This document shows positions 22,701 through 34,431 of a stretch of DNA of 64,000 nt, one piece after another (the stretch's first letter is position 1; each line of letters opens with the position of its first letter). The stretch lies in NCBI RefSeq assembly GCF_937616625.2, contig NC_065573.1, positions 248,001 to 312,000 of the forward strand. Reading direction: 5' to 3'. A program made the position numbers and the translations under genes. The notes below the pieces were generated by a model that was not told where the DNA came from, did not search any database, and saw only the letters and a list, made by a program, of their open reading frames with translations. Source of the DNA: Mercurialis annua. Its lineage: Eukaryota > Streptophyta > Magnoliopsida > Malpighiales > Euphorbiaceae.

Positions 22701-25700
22701 TTACAAACGTTATGAAAAAAAACCAAATGTTTCACCTTTTTTGCGATTTAAGCCAAACGTTTAGAAACGTTCTGAAACAAATCCAAACGTTTTACTTTTT
22801 TAGCGATTTAAACTGAACGTTTACAAATGCTATGAAAAAACCAAACGTTTCCCCTTTTTTGCGATTTAAGCCCAACGTTTTCAAACTTTACGGAACAAAT
22901 CCAAACGTTTCACCTTATTTGCGATTTAAGCCAAATGTTTACAAACGTTATGAAACAAATTCAGACGTTTCCCGTTTTTAGCGATATAAGCCATACTTTT
23001 ACAAAAATTACGAAACAAATCCAAACGTGACACCTTTTTAGCAGTTTAAGCAAAACGTTTACAAACATTACGAGACAAATCCAAACGTGTCACGTTTTTA
23101 GCAATTTAAGCCAACCGATTACGAAAGTTACGAAACAAATCCTAACGTTTCACCTTTTTAGCGATTTAAGCCAAACGTTTACAAACGCTACGAATCAAAT
23201 CCAAATATTTCACCTTTTAAGCAATTTAAGCCGAACGTTTACAAACTATTTGAAACAAATCCAAACATTTAAACTTTTTAGTGATTGAAGCCAAACATTT
23301 CACCTTTTTAGTGATTTAAGACAAACGTTAACAAATGTTACGAAACAAATCCAAACGTTCCACCTTTTTAGCGATTTAATCCAAATGTTTACAAACGTTA
23401 CAAAACAAATCAAAGCGTTTTCACCCTTTTAGCAATTTAAGCAGAACGTTTACAAAAATTATGAAACAAATCCAAATGTTTGACCTTTTTAGCGGTTGAA
23501 GCCAAACGTTTACAAACGTTACGAAACAAATCCAAGCGTTTCAACTTTTTAGCGATTTAAGCCAAATGTTTACAAACGTTACGAAACAAAACAAAACGTT
23601 TCACCTTTGTAGCAATTTAAGCCAAAACATTTACAAACGTGACGAAGCAAATCCAAACATTTCACCTTTTTAGCGATTTAAGCCAAACGTTTACAAACAT
23701 TACGAAACAAACCAAACATTCAAAATGTTAAAAAACAAATCCAAACGTTTCGCCTGTTTAGCAATTTAAAACAAACGTTTACAAACGATACGAAACAAAT
23801 CCAAAAGTTTCACTTTTTTAGCGATTTAAGCCAAACGTTTACAAATGGTACGAAACAAATCCAAACGTTTCACCTTTTTAGCGATTTAAGCCAAACGTTT
23901 ATAAACGCTACGAACAAAATCCAAACGTTAAACCTTTTTAGCAATTTAAGCCTAACCTTTACAAACGTTACAAAACAAATCCAAGCATTTCTCTATTTTA
24001 GCAATTTATGCCAAACGTAAACAAACGTTACGAAACAAATCAAAGCGCTTTTTTCACCTTTTTAGCAATTTGAGCCAAACGTTTACAACGGTTACGAAAT
24101 AATTTCAAACGTTTTACCTTTTTAGAGATTTAAGCCAAACATTTACAAACGATACAAAACAAATCAAAACGTTTCACCTTTTTAGCGATTTAAGCCAAAC
24201 GTTAACAAACGCTACGAAACAAAACCAAACGTCTCACATTTTTAACAATTTAAGCCAAACGTTTACAAAGGCTACGAAACAAATCTAAACGTTTCACCTT
24301 TTTAGCGATTTTAGCCAAACGTTAAGAAACAAATCCTAACATTTCACCTATTTAGTGATTTAAGCCAAACATTTACAAATGTTACGAAACAAATCCAAGC
24401 GTTTCACCTTTTTAGCAATTTAAACCAAACGTTTAAAATGTTACGAAACAAATCCAAATGTTTCACCTTTTTAGCGATTTAAGCCAAATTTTTACAAATG
24501 GTATAAAACAAATCCAAACGTTTCACCGTTTTAGTGATTTAAGCCAAACGTTTATAAATGCTACGAAACAAATCCAAATGTTAAACCTTTTTAGCAATTT
24601 AAGCCTAACGTTTACAAACGTTACGAAACAAATCCAAGCGTTTCTCCATTTTAGCAATTTAAGCCAAACGTAAACAAACGTTACGAAACAAATTAAAACG
24701 TTAAAAATGTTACGAAACAAAAACAAAACGTTTATAAACGTTACGAAACAAAACCAAGAGTTTAAAACATTACGAAACAAATCCAAATGCTTCACATTTT
24801 TAGCGATTTAAGCCAAACCCTTACAAATGTTACAAAACAAAACCAAGTGTTTCACCTTTTTAGCAATATAAGCCAAATGTTTAGAAATGTTACGAAGCAA
24901 ATCCAAACGTTTCACCTTTTTAGAAATTTAAGCCAAACATTTACAAACGTTCCGAAATAAATTCAAGCGTTTCACCTTTTTAGTAATTTAAGCCAAATGT
25001 TTAAAATCGTTAGGAAACAAATCCAAGCGTTTAACCTTTTAAGTTATTTAAGCCGAACGTTTACAAACGTAATAAAACAAATCTAAACGTTTCACCATTT
25101 TAGTGATTGCAGCCAAACGTTTACAAACATTACAGAACAAATGCAAACGTTTCCCCTTTTTAGCGATTTAAACCAACCGTTTATAAACGTTAGGAAACAA
25201 ATCCTAACGTTTTCCCTTTTTAGCGATTTAAGCCAAACGTTTAGAAACGTTACGAATCAAATCCAAGCATTTCACCTTTTTAGCAATTTAAGCCGAACGT
25301 TTACAAACTATATGAATCAAATCCAAACGTTTAAACTTTTTAGTGATTGAAGCCAAACGTTTACAAACGTTACGAAACAAATCCAAACGTTTCACCTTTT
25401 TATTGATTAAAGCCATACGTTTACAAACGTTACGAAACAAATCCAAACGTTTCACCTTTTTAGCGATTTAAGCCAAACATTTACAAACGTTACAAAACAA
25501 ATCCAAGCGTTTTCGCCTTTTTAGAAATTTAAGCAGAACGTTTACAAACGTTAAGAAACAATTCCAAACGTTTCACCTTTTTAGCGATTAAGGCCAAACG
25601 TTTACAAACGTTACGAAACAAATCCAAGCGTTTCATCTTTTTGGCGATTTAAGCCAATTGTTTACAAACGTTACGAAACAAATCCAAACATTTCGCCTTA

Positions 25701-28700
25701 TTAGCGATTTAGGCCAAACGGTTAGAAACGTTAGAAAAAAAAACCAAACGTTTACAAATGTTACGAAACAAAACCAAACGTTTCACCTTGTAGCAATTTA
25801 AGCCAAAACGTTTACAAACGTGACGAAACAAATCCAAACGTTTCCCCTTTTAGCATTTTAAGCCAAACGTTTACAAACATTACGAAACAAACCAAACGTT
25901 CAAAATGTTAAAAAACAAATCCAAACGTTTCGTCTTTTTAGCAATTTAAGACAAACTTTTGCAAACGTTACGAAGCAAATCCAAGCGTTTCACCTTTTTA
26001 GCAATTTAAGCGAAACATTTACATAAGTTATGAACAAGTCCAAATGTTTCACCTTTTTAGCGATTTACGCTAAACATTTACAAACGTTACGAAACAAATC
26101 CAACCGTATACAAACATTTCAACTTTTTAGATATTTAAGCCAAACGTTTAAAATGTTACGAAACAAATCCAAACATTTCACCTTTATAGCGATTTAAGCT
26201 AAACGTTTACAAATCCAAGCGTTTCACCTTTTTAACAATTTAAGCCGAACGTTTAAAAATGTTACGGAACAAAACCAAGCGTTTACAAACGTTACGAAAC
26301 AAATCCAAACGTCTTACCTTTTTAGCGATTGAAGCCAAATGTTTACAAATGTTACGAAACAAAACCAAAAGTTTATAACGTTACATAATAAAACCAAAAG
26401 TTTCACCTTTTTAGCGATTTAAGCCAAACATTTAAAACGTTACGAAACAAATCAAAACGTTTCACCTATTTAGCGATTTAAGCCAAACGTTTACAAACAT
26501 TACGAAAAAATCCAAAAGTTTCACCTTTTTAGCAATTTAAACCAAATGTTTACAAACATTACAAAACAAAACCAAACGTTTCCCATTTTTAGCGATTTAA
26601 GCCATACATTTACAAACGTTACGAAATAAATCCAAGCGTTTCACCTTTTTAGCAATTTAAGTCAAACGTTTACAAACATTACAAAATAAAATCAAACGTT
26701 TCCCATTTCTAGCAATTCAAGCCAAACGTTTGCAAACGTTATGAAAAAAATCCAAACATTTACAAACGTTACGAAACAAAACCAAACGTTTCAAAACGTT
26801 ACGAAACAAATCCATGTGTTTCACCTTTTTGCGATTGATGCCAAACGTTTACAAACGCTACTAATCAAAACCCAACGTTTACAAACGTTATGAAACAAAT
26901 CCAAGAGTTTCACCTTTAAAACAAATTAAACCAAACGTTTACAAACGTTACGGAACAAAACCAAACGTTTACAAACGCTACGAAATAAAATCCAAGCATT
27001 TTACCTTTTTAGCGATTGAAGCCAAACGTTTACAAACGTTGCGAAACAAAACAAAACGTTTACAGCGTTACGAAACAAAACCAAACGTTTCACCTTTTTA
27101 GCGATTTAAGCCAAATATTTAAAACGTTACAAAACAAATCCAAACGTTTCACCTTTTTAGCGATTTAAGGCAAACGTTTACAAACGTTACGTAACAAATA
27201 CAAATGTTTCCCCTATTTAGCGATTTAAGCCAAATTAAAAACGTTACGAAACAAAACCAAACATTTCACTTTTTCAGCAATATAAGCCAAACGTTTGTAA
27301 ACGTTACAAAAAAAATCCAAACGTTTCACGTTTTTAGCGATTTAGGCCAACGTTTGCAAACGTTATGGAACAAAATCAAACGTTTCACATTTTAGCGATT
27401 TAAACCAAACTTTTACAAACGTTACGAAACAAATCCGAACGTTTCCCTATTTTAGCGGTTTAAGCCAAACGTTTACAAACGTTACGAATCAAATCCAAGA
27501 GTTTCACCTTTTTAGAAATTTAAGCAAAACGTTTACAAACGATTCAAAACATAACCAACCGTTTCCCATTTTTAGCGATTTAAGCCAAATGTTTACAAAC
27601 GTTACGAAATAAATCCAAACATTTACAAACGTTACGAAACAAAACCAAACGTTTCAAAATGTTACGAAATAAATCCATGCAACGTTGCGAAACAAATCCA
27701 AGCGTTTCACCTTTTTAGAAATTTAAGCCTAACGTTTACAAAGGTTACGAAACAAATCCAAACTTGTCATCTTTTTAGCGATTTAAGCCAAATGTTTAAA
27801 ACGTTACGAAACAAATCCAAACGTTTAAAACGTTACGAAACAAATCCAAATCCAAACGTTTAAAACGTTACGAAACAAATCTAAACGTGAAAAGGTGAAA
27901 CGATTTGGGGAAACGTTAAAAAACGTTACGAAAAAAAACCAAACATTTTCCATTTTTAGCGATTTAAGCCAAACGTTTTAAACGTTACAAAACAAAACCA
28001 AACGGTTAAAACGTTACGAAATAAATAAAAACGTGAAAAGGTAAAACGATTTGGGGAAACGTTTACAGACGTTGCAAAACAAAACCAAACATATCACATT
28101 TTTAGCGATTTATGCCACACGTTTTAAAGTTAAACAAAACCTAACGTTTAAAACATTTCAAAACAGATCCAAACGTTTCACCATTTTGGCGATTTAAGCC
28201 AAACGTTTATAAACGTTACGAAACAAATCCAAACGTTTCCCCATTTTATCAATATAAGCCAAATGTTTAAAATGTTACGAAACAAATCCAAACGTTTCAC
28301 CTTTTTAGCGATTTAAGCCAAACGTTTACAATTGTTACGAAACAAATCCAAGCGTTTCACCTTTTTAGAAATTTAAACCAAACATTTACAAAAGTTACGA
28401 AACAAATTCAAACGCTTCACCTTTTTAGCTATTTAAGCTAAACACTTACAAACGTTATGAAACAAATCCAAACGTTTCCCCATTTTAGTGATTTAAACCA
28501 AACGTTTAAAACATTACGAAACAAATCAAAACCTTTTACCTTTTTAGTGATATAAGCCAAACATTTACAAACGTTACGAAATAAATCCTAACGTTTCACC
28601 TATTTAGCGATTTAAGCCAAACATTTAAGTTTCACCTTTTTAGCAATTGAAGCCAAATGCTTACAAACGTTACGAAACAAATCAAAGCGTTTCACCTTTT

Positions 28701-29576
28701 TAGCAATTTAAACCAAATGTTTAAAACATTACAAAACAAATCCAAACGTTTCACCTTTTTAGCAATTTAAGCCAAACGTTTACAAACGTTACGAAACCAA
28801 ATCCAAACGTTTCACATTTTTAGCGATTTAAGCCAAACGTTTAGAAACGTTATGAAACAAATCCAAACATTTTATTTTTTTAGCTAATTAAGCCGAACAT
28901 TTACAAACGTTACGAAAAAAACCAAACGTTTCACCTTTTTTGCGATTTAAGCCTAACGTTTTCAAACTTTACAGAACAAATCCAAACGTTTCACCTTTTT
29001 TGCGATTTAAGCCAAACGTTTACAAACGTTACGAAACAAATCCAAACGTTTCCCCTTTTTTGCGATTTAAGTTAAACGTTTACAGACATTACAAAACAAA
29101 TCCAAACGTTTCACCTTTTTAGCAGTTTAAGCAAATCCAAACGTGTCACCTTTTTAGCGATTTAAAGCAAACGTTTACAAAGGTTACAACTCGAAACCAA
29201 ACATTTCACCTTTTTAGCGATTTAAGCCAAACGTTTACAAAGGTTACGAAACAAATCCAAATGCTCACCTTTTTAGCGATTTAAGCCGAACGTTTACAAA
29301 CATTACAAAACAAAACCAAACGTATAAAACGTTACGAAACAAATCCAAACATTTCACCTTTTATTAATATAAGCCAAACGTTTAAAACGCTACGAAACAA
29401 ATCCAAACATTTCACCTTTTTAGCAATTTATGCCAAACGTTTAAAACGTTACAAAGCAAATCCAAGCGTTTCACCTTTTTAGGAATTTAAGCCAAACATT
29501 TACAAACGTTACGAAAACAATCCAAGCGTTTTTCACCTTTCTAGCAATTTAAGCCAAACGTGTAAAACCTTACAAA
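19783..29576 (+). repeat. 60-bp satellite array, block C
   Basis: A 9.8-kb run in the same orientation. Higher-order markers recur: a monomer of AAACCC(T/A)TACAAA type lies at 20891 and 24815. Anomalies are a triplicated 31-bp partial unit at 20278-20400, a disrupted patch near 22337-22380, and a zone of half-length and partly inverted units at 27780-28180. The last monomer breaks off at about 29576, where transposon sequence starts. Confidence 0.96.
27884..28062 (+). repeat. Micro-inverted satellite motif, copies 1 and 2
   Basis: Two copies (27884-27917 and 28030-28062) of a ~33-bp module that reads AAAAGGT(G/A)AAACG then ATTTGGGGAAACG. Both halves are reverse complements of normal monomer segments (CGTTTCACCTTTT and CGTTTCCCC). 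Two further copies lie at 40308-40341 and 40456-40490. Confidence 0.8.
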
Positions 29577-30082
29577 ATTTCAAGGCTCTTGATATGAAGC
29601 AAATTTACCAATGCAGACAACTTTGAGGTTTTAGAATTTTGATATAAGGAATGTTGAGAATCTTCTAACAGCATATAAAAGTTCTTTGGTTCGGTATTTG
29701 GTTCCTCTCTAAAAGCAACATTCTCATCAACATCACAAAAGTTTGGATAGAAGTCCCTAAGAATTTCTTGCATGTCATCCTCTCCTTCATCTTCAGATAC
29801 CTCATCACTGTCACCTTCACTTTTTGATTGAGGCTCCCCTGATGTTTCCCCATGGTGATACCAAAACGTATAATTCTCTATTATTCCATAGACAATTAGA
29901 TGGGAGAAAACAGATTCACGAGTACCCAAAAGTGTGTTCACACATTTAATGCATGGACACCTAATATTAAGGTCCTCTCCTGTTCTTTCAAAAGCATAAT
30001 TTATAAAAGATTTAACTCCCATTTTATATGATTCATTAAGCCGATCATCAACAAGTTCCATCCAACGCTTACTAGGTGCCAT
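29570..30082 (-). pseudogene. Truncated TNP2-type CACTA transposase (N-terminal part)
   Basis: Begins MAPSKRWMELVDD at the ATG at 30082. The first ~80 residues match the transposase-associated domain of En/Spm TNP2-like proteins: an N-terminal KRWM, a conserved CPCIKC cysteine motif, and a YTFWYHHGE-type motif. An acidic linker follows (about residues 90-110), then a segment of the FYMLLEDSQ...LYQNSKTSKLSALVNLLHIKSL type that precedes the catalytic TNP2 domain in full-length relatives. The frame runs into satellite DNA at about 29576 and stops at 29570. The catalytic DDE part and everything after it is missing, so this is a 3'-truncated fragment. The domain is known from transposases. DNA binding is only presumed. 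Confidence 0.85.
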
Positions 30083-32690
30083 TTTCTTATGCAATAAAGA
30101 AATTCAAGATGACCTATAAAATACAAAATTATTTGATTTTTAACCAGACAAAATATATCTTCCAAAATTATAAAATAGATACCAAACTTGCAGTTTAAGA
30201 CATTCTGTAAACACTATGTTGATGTTTAAGAAATATAGAAATGATAGTGAGAATTGCTTAACAAGGAGTCCCATTTTGGAAATTTATAGATTTAATTTAT
30301 TATTAACTCTATATTCAAACAATATAAAACATGATACCAAACAACCAGACCTTAAACCCATCACCAAAATGCAATGACTCATTAATGACAAATAGAGAAT
30401 GATAGTAAATTATGTAAAACAATTAACAAAAAATCTGCCCAAACCTGAATTAAATTTGCCGCCAAACAACCTACTTCACTTCCAAATAGTCCAATTCTAA
30501 AAACTATAATGAAAATATGACATGACAAAAACAAACATTAGTATTCAGCTAAATAGGCATGCCATTGAATTAATGAATAAATCAAATATTAAATTAATTT
30601 CAAAGTTGACATGATTTTGCAATTTATTAATTAAGTACCAAGAGATAGATAGAATAATAGTAATTTTTTATCGTCTATTTTATATGCAATGTCCATTTTA
30701 TATACAGACATTCATAATCGGTAATAAAAGGTTCACTTTAATTTTTTTATAACAGCAGAAAAAAACAGTTGTGTTAAACTATGAAAATTTCCAACCAACT
30801 AAATCTGATCTCAAAAAATAAACACTTTAAAATCGAAAATTATAATGTAAGTAAGAAAACTGAAAGCTAAGACGAGGAAAAAATAGCAAAACATCTTCAA
30901 TCGGTCAACTTGATGATTAATGTTCTAATTAAAAGGGAAACCAAGATGTCAATATAGAATGATCAAATCAAAGCCGACTTACACAACTTATCATTCTAGC
31001 ATGATTCCCCATACTTCCTAATTGATCTCTTTATCTGAGCTTGTTATAATAAATTAGAGAAATTTACTAAAACTAACTTTTAGAAAGATTCAGTAGCCAC
31101 TTTTCAAATTCTACCATTCAATTGCCAAAATTTAACACCAAACCAAAATTCCAAACATTTACACATAATAAAAACTTCAGCTCAGCTTTATGAAATTGAA
31201 AACAATATGCTAACTAAAACTATATCAACTTATTTCCAATTTCCTGCAAAAAGCACAATAATAGACAAAACAAAAGCAACCAAATTTCTTAAACTAAACA
31301 AAAATCTAAACCCATAAAAAAGACTTAACCTTCCTAATTAAATCATTAGATCCATAATACATAAGCACCTAATTAAAAATAAGCATGCATAGAACACGTA
31401 AGAAAATTTAAGTGAGGGAAGAAAATTAGAGAGACTTGATTCAAATCCACGAAAAGTGATGTGGAAGTCCAAACTGGAAAATAAGAAAACCCAGCACAAA
31501 AATACAAAAGAATTTAGCTTTTTTTTATATTGTTTGTTTCCTAAGATACTCTAGCTTAGTTTATTAAGATTTATTTTCTAAATTACGTTTGCTGCAAAAC
31601 TATTTGAGCTTTTGCAAAGAAAGTGAAAGCAACTTTACACTCACAAAATTGTTGCCACACATGGAAAAAGCTCTCTCACGCCGAGTTTTGGGGCCGACTT
31701 AAAACTATAATTAAAGTTAGATTCAATCAAATTTAGTCACCAATCGTTTTTAATTCACATGAATCATAAAACTAAAAATCTTATGCTTCTTGGTCTAGAG
31801 AAAATAATGAGACTGATTTTAATGGTATGAGCTTATTTAATGGTATTTTTGTTACAGATTATGAGACCGAATTTACTACCGCACTAATACAACAATCATT
31901 ATTCCACTATTCAATAATTAAAATTAAGAATTCAAAGACAAAAGAGCAAAATTCAAATTCAGATGAAACAACATAAAATCTAATTTATTTTATAGGCCAA
32001 CCCTAATTCTTTTTCAGAAGTTCTTTTTAGCATCAATCATTTTCTTATACAATAAGAGACAATCTAATTTAAAAATTTATCAAGGCATGAGTATCAACAT
32101 TATTGTTCAAAACTAACCTTTACTATAAGATCGAACCGGCCACCTATTAGAAGCACACCCTAGTTGTCAATTCAATTTTTCGTAAGATTAGAATGAATAA
32201 CCCTGCAAAAAAAAAGGAAACAGAACAAAATTAGCCAAATTAAATGTGAAAAAGGGCTTCAAATTGAAGCTTCCTGCAGTAAACCTTGCTTTTTCGTTCT
32301 CAACAATCTGATTGAAATTAAAAAAAATCCATGTACTGCTTTAGGTTAACTGTAAATTTGCGTCAATGGAAGAAATTTGAGAGTCGGGGTAACAATGAAA
32401 ATTAAATAGAAAGACAAAACGAACCTCCTCAGTTCAAAGTGATGGACGACAATGTTGGATTAATGATGGCTATAATCTGATGACTGCAGGTTTCGTTCAA
32501 AAATGGAAGGAATCTGAGAGTTGGATCAGAAATTGAGATGCAAGGAAGATTAGGTTACATTAGTGAAGTTGAGATGAGAGATTGTTGATGTTGAGAGTTG
32601 GAGCAAGATTTTTAAGAGTGTCAGCGTGATTTCAGAGTTGGAGCGAGATTTTTTAGAGTTGGAGCGAGATTTGCGAAACTAAAGAGTCTT
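30083..32690 (-). other. Leader of the CACTA gene with possible 5' introns
   Basis: 2.6 kb, AT-rich, with no long open frame. On the minus strand there are splice-like signals: an acceptor TTTTATAG before an exon starting at 30113 that holds the ATG, a donor AAAG|GTTAGT ending an exon at 32118, and an acceptor TTTTTTGCAG before 32202. A model with a small 5' exon at 32118-32202 and a 2-kb intron fits, but splicing is not proven. Confidence 0.35.
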
Positions 32691-32724
32691 CAATAGAAGT
32701 ATTAATATTAACTAAAGAGTCTTT
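32598..32724. repeat. Subterminal direct repeats by the CACTA end
   Basis: Three copies of a GAGTTGGAGC(G/A)AGATTT unit lie at about 32599-32672, followed by two copies of AACTAAAGAGTCTT (32677-32690 and 32711-32724). Short repeated blocks within ~200 bp of the end are typical of CACTA elements, where they bind an accessory transposase protein. Here that role is inferred from position only. Confidence 0.55.
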
Positions 32725-32859
32725 CTGATAACGATTTTATATACAATAATGTGTCTTACTTGCGAAAAATATATAGTGGTCTTAGGCTTGCTACAGGTTC
32801 CGGAGCTACCACTCCCGTTCCCTAGCGCCGGTCCTGGCTCAATAATTTGGGTCGTGACA
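32691..32859 (+). repeat. 5' LTR remnant of the coding-less element
   Basis: Matches 39982-40150 base for base in length. It ends GGGTCGTGACA, followed by the primer site. The left limit at 32690/32691 is where similarity to the 3' LTR stops abruptly, beside a repeated AACTAAAGAGTCTT on both sides of the breakpoint. Confidence 0.85.
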
Positions 32860-32863
32860 ATTG

Positions 32864-32875
32864 TGGTATCAGAGC
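32864..32875 (+). other. Primer binding site, initiator tRNA-Met type
   Basis: TGGTATCAGAGC, the perfect complement of the last 12 bases of plant initiator tRNA-Met, four bases after the LTR end at 32859. Unlike the chromovirus copy it shows no substitution. Confidence 0.9.
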
Positions 32876-34345
32876 AATTGGTCCAGTTACCTCTACTAAT
32901 ATGTGTTTTGTCAGTTAAGTGACCTAGGAACTACTGCAGCTATAGAGTTGAGTTCTGTCTGATCCAAGTAGTTAGCATTGTTTGTTTTGCGATAAGTGTG
33001 ATTGGTTGGTTTGTGAAATACTTGTTTGTTTCTGTGACATGCATATATGAGATACATATGCATATTTTGTTTTCGATAGGATATGCATATGCGACATGCA
33101 TATCCAGATGGAATTTCGGGATTATGCAATGCCCCCTATGACTAGAATATAGTCGATGTTACTATGACTCGATAGTAACGCTCATGAGGTTGGCATTGAA
33201 TAATGCCAATATGCTGTCGAATTAGATCGATCGAAGTGTCTAAAAGAGAATGAAGAAGAAATGCAAAGTTACAGAAGTTGAAGAACTTGCCGAATACAGA
33301 GTTCAAAGGTTTAGAGAACTTACAAAACTCAAAGTTTACAGCTTTTACAGGTTGTTTTGTTTAAACGATTTTGAAAGCATAACTTTGCCTAGACCTGTGA
33401 TAGTCATTGATAATTGCCACGACATTGATAGAAGTGCATCACTACATACATTGCTAATGAAAAGAACAATAAATGAATACATGCATTAATAGTACATGCA
33501 TCATATGCATTATGCTCAGACGAAAAGGTGAGATGTGGCAACTCTTTGGGGATGAGAGACGTCATCACCCTAGTGCACAATTTTGTTAAGATTTAAATGA
33601 AATTTCGATTTACATTTCGAAACGAGATGTTTTATTTGAAAGAGTTTTCAAGGAGTTTTGTTTTTATGTACGTATACCTAGACCAGAACTCTTTGACGGA
33701 AGTGAAGTGCTCGCGAGCAAGCAGTGATTAAGGCCACGAGAAGATCGAATACGTATAATTGCGAGAACATAGAAGTTATGCTTCTAGGATATGAACTCAG
33801 CCATGAGTTAACGAGCTAGAATATAGCTAAAAATCACGGATGTATTGGAAGGTGATGTGTACCAGATTAGTGGTAAGCTAGAAAGTACGTATCTATTTGA
33901 CAGGACGTCAAAGATATTAAACTACGATACAAGAGAAGGAGTATGTAAGAAGAATAAAGTTTATATACGAGAAGCGAATGATAAGATGTATGTGAGTAGC
34001 GAAATGCAACTAATCGAACGAGGAACTGGGATGTTCCCATTTTTAAATGAAGTGATTAGAATACTATGCTACAACAAAATAGAAGTATGAAAAAGAATAG
34101 TCGAACATAGAAATCGACTCATAGCTTATACCTTAAAGATAGAAGGTTACCCTTACGAAAGGATGACGTGAACATTATGTGATATTAGAAAGTCGCCAGG
34201 TTTAATAAGACCGTGACAACGCTTTATTGAACCGTTGAATTAAGTTGTCACTAGAATACAATGCTCCTAAGACGGTTACCTAAGTATTAACCGTTGCGAT
34301 CGTCAAACCGAGGACTTGAATTAGTTTAATAAGAATATCAATGGA

Positions 34346-34431
<86 letters not shown>

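Larger units (their letters stand above)
29577..32783 (-). mobile_element. CACTA (En/Spm) transposon fragment
   Basis: Read on the minus strand, it would start at 32783 with CACTATATATTTTTCGC, which has the CACTA form of the superfamily's terminal repeat. It runs through subterminal direct repeats (about 32598-32724) and a 2.5-kb AT-rich non-coding leader to the truncated TNP2-type gene. It is cut at 29576 by satellite, so the other terminus and most of the gene are absent. The last ~93 bp on the right are also part of the homology between the two LTRs of the neighbouring element, so the outer limit is uncertain (32690 or 32783). The TNP2 assignment is firmer than the terminus. Confidence 0.6.

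Noticed and set aside
29577..32690. The region upstream of the TNP2-type frame as the missing part of the 5' LTR
   Set aside because: It shows no resemblance to 37488-39981, and its coding content is CACTA-type on the opposite strand.
33250..34090. Two ~80-codon frames in the coding-less element as possible genes
   Set aside because: No recognisable domain. The length is near chance for purine-rich DNA, and neighbouring frames are broken. Kept only as a note in the internal-region entry.
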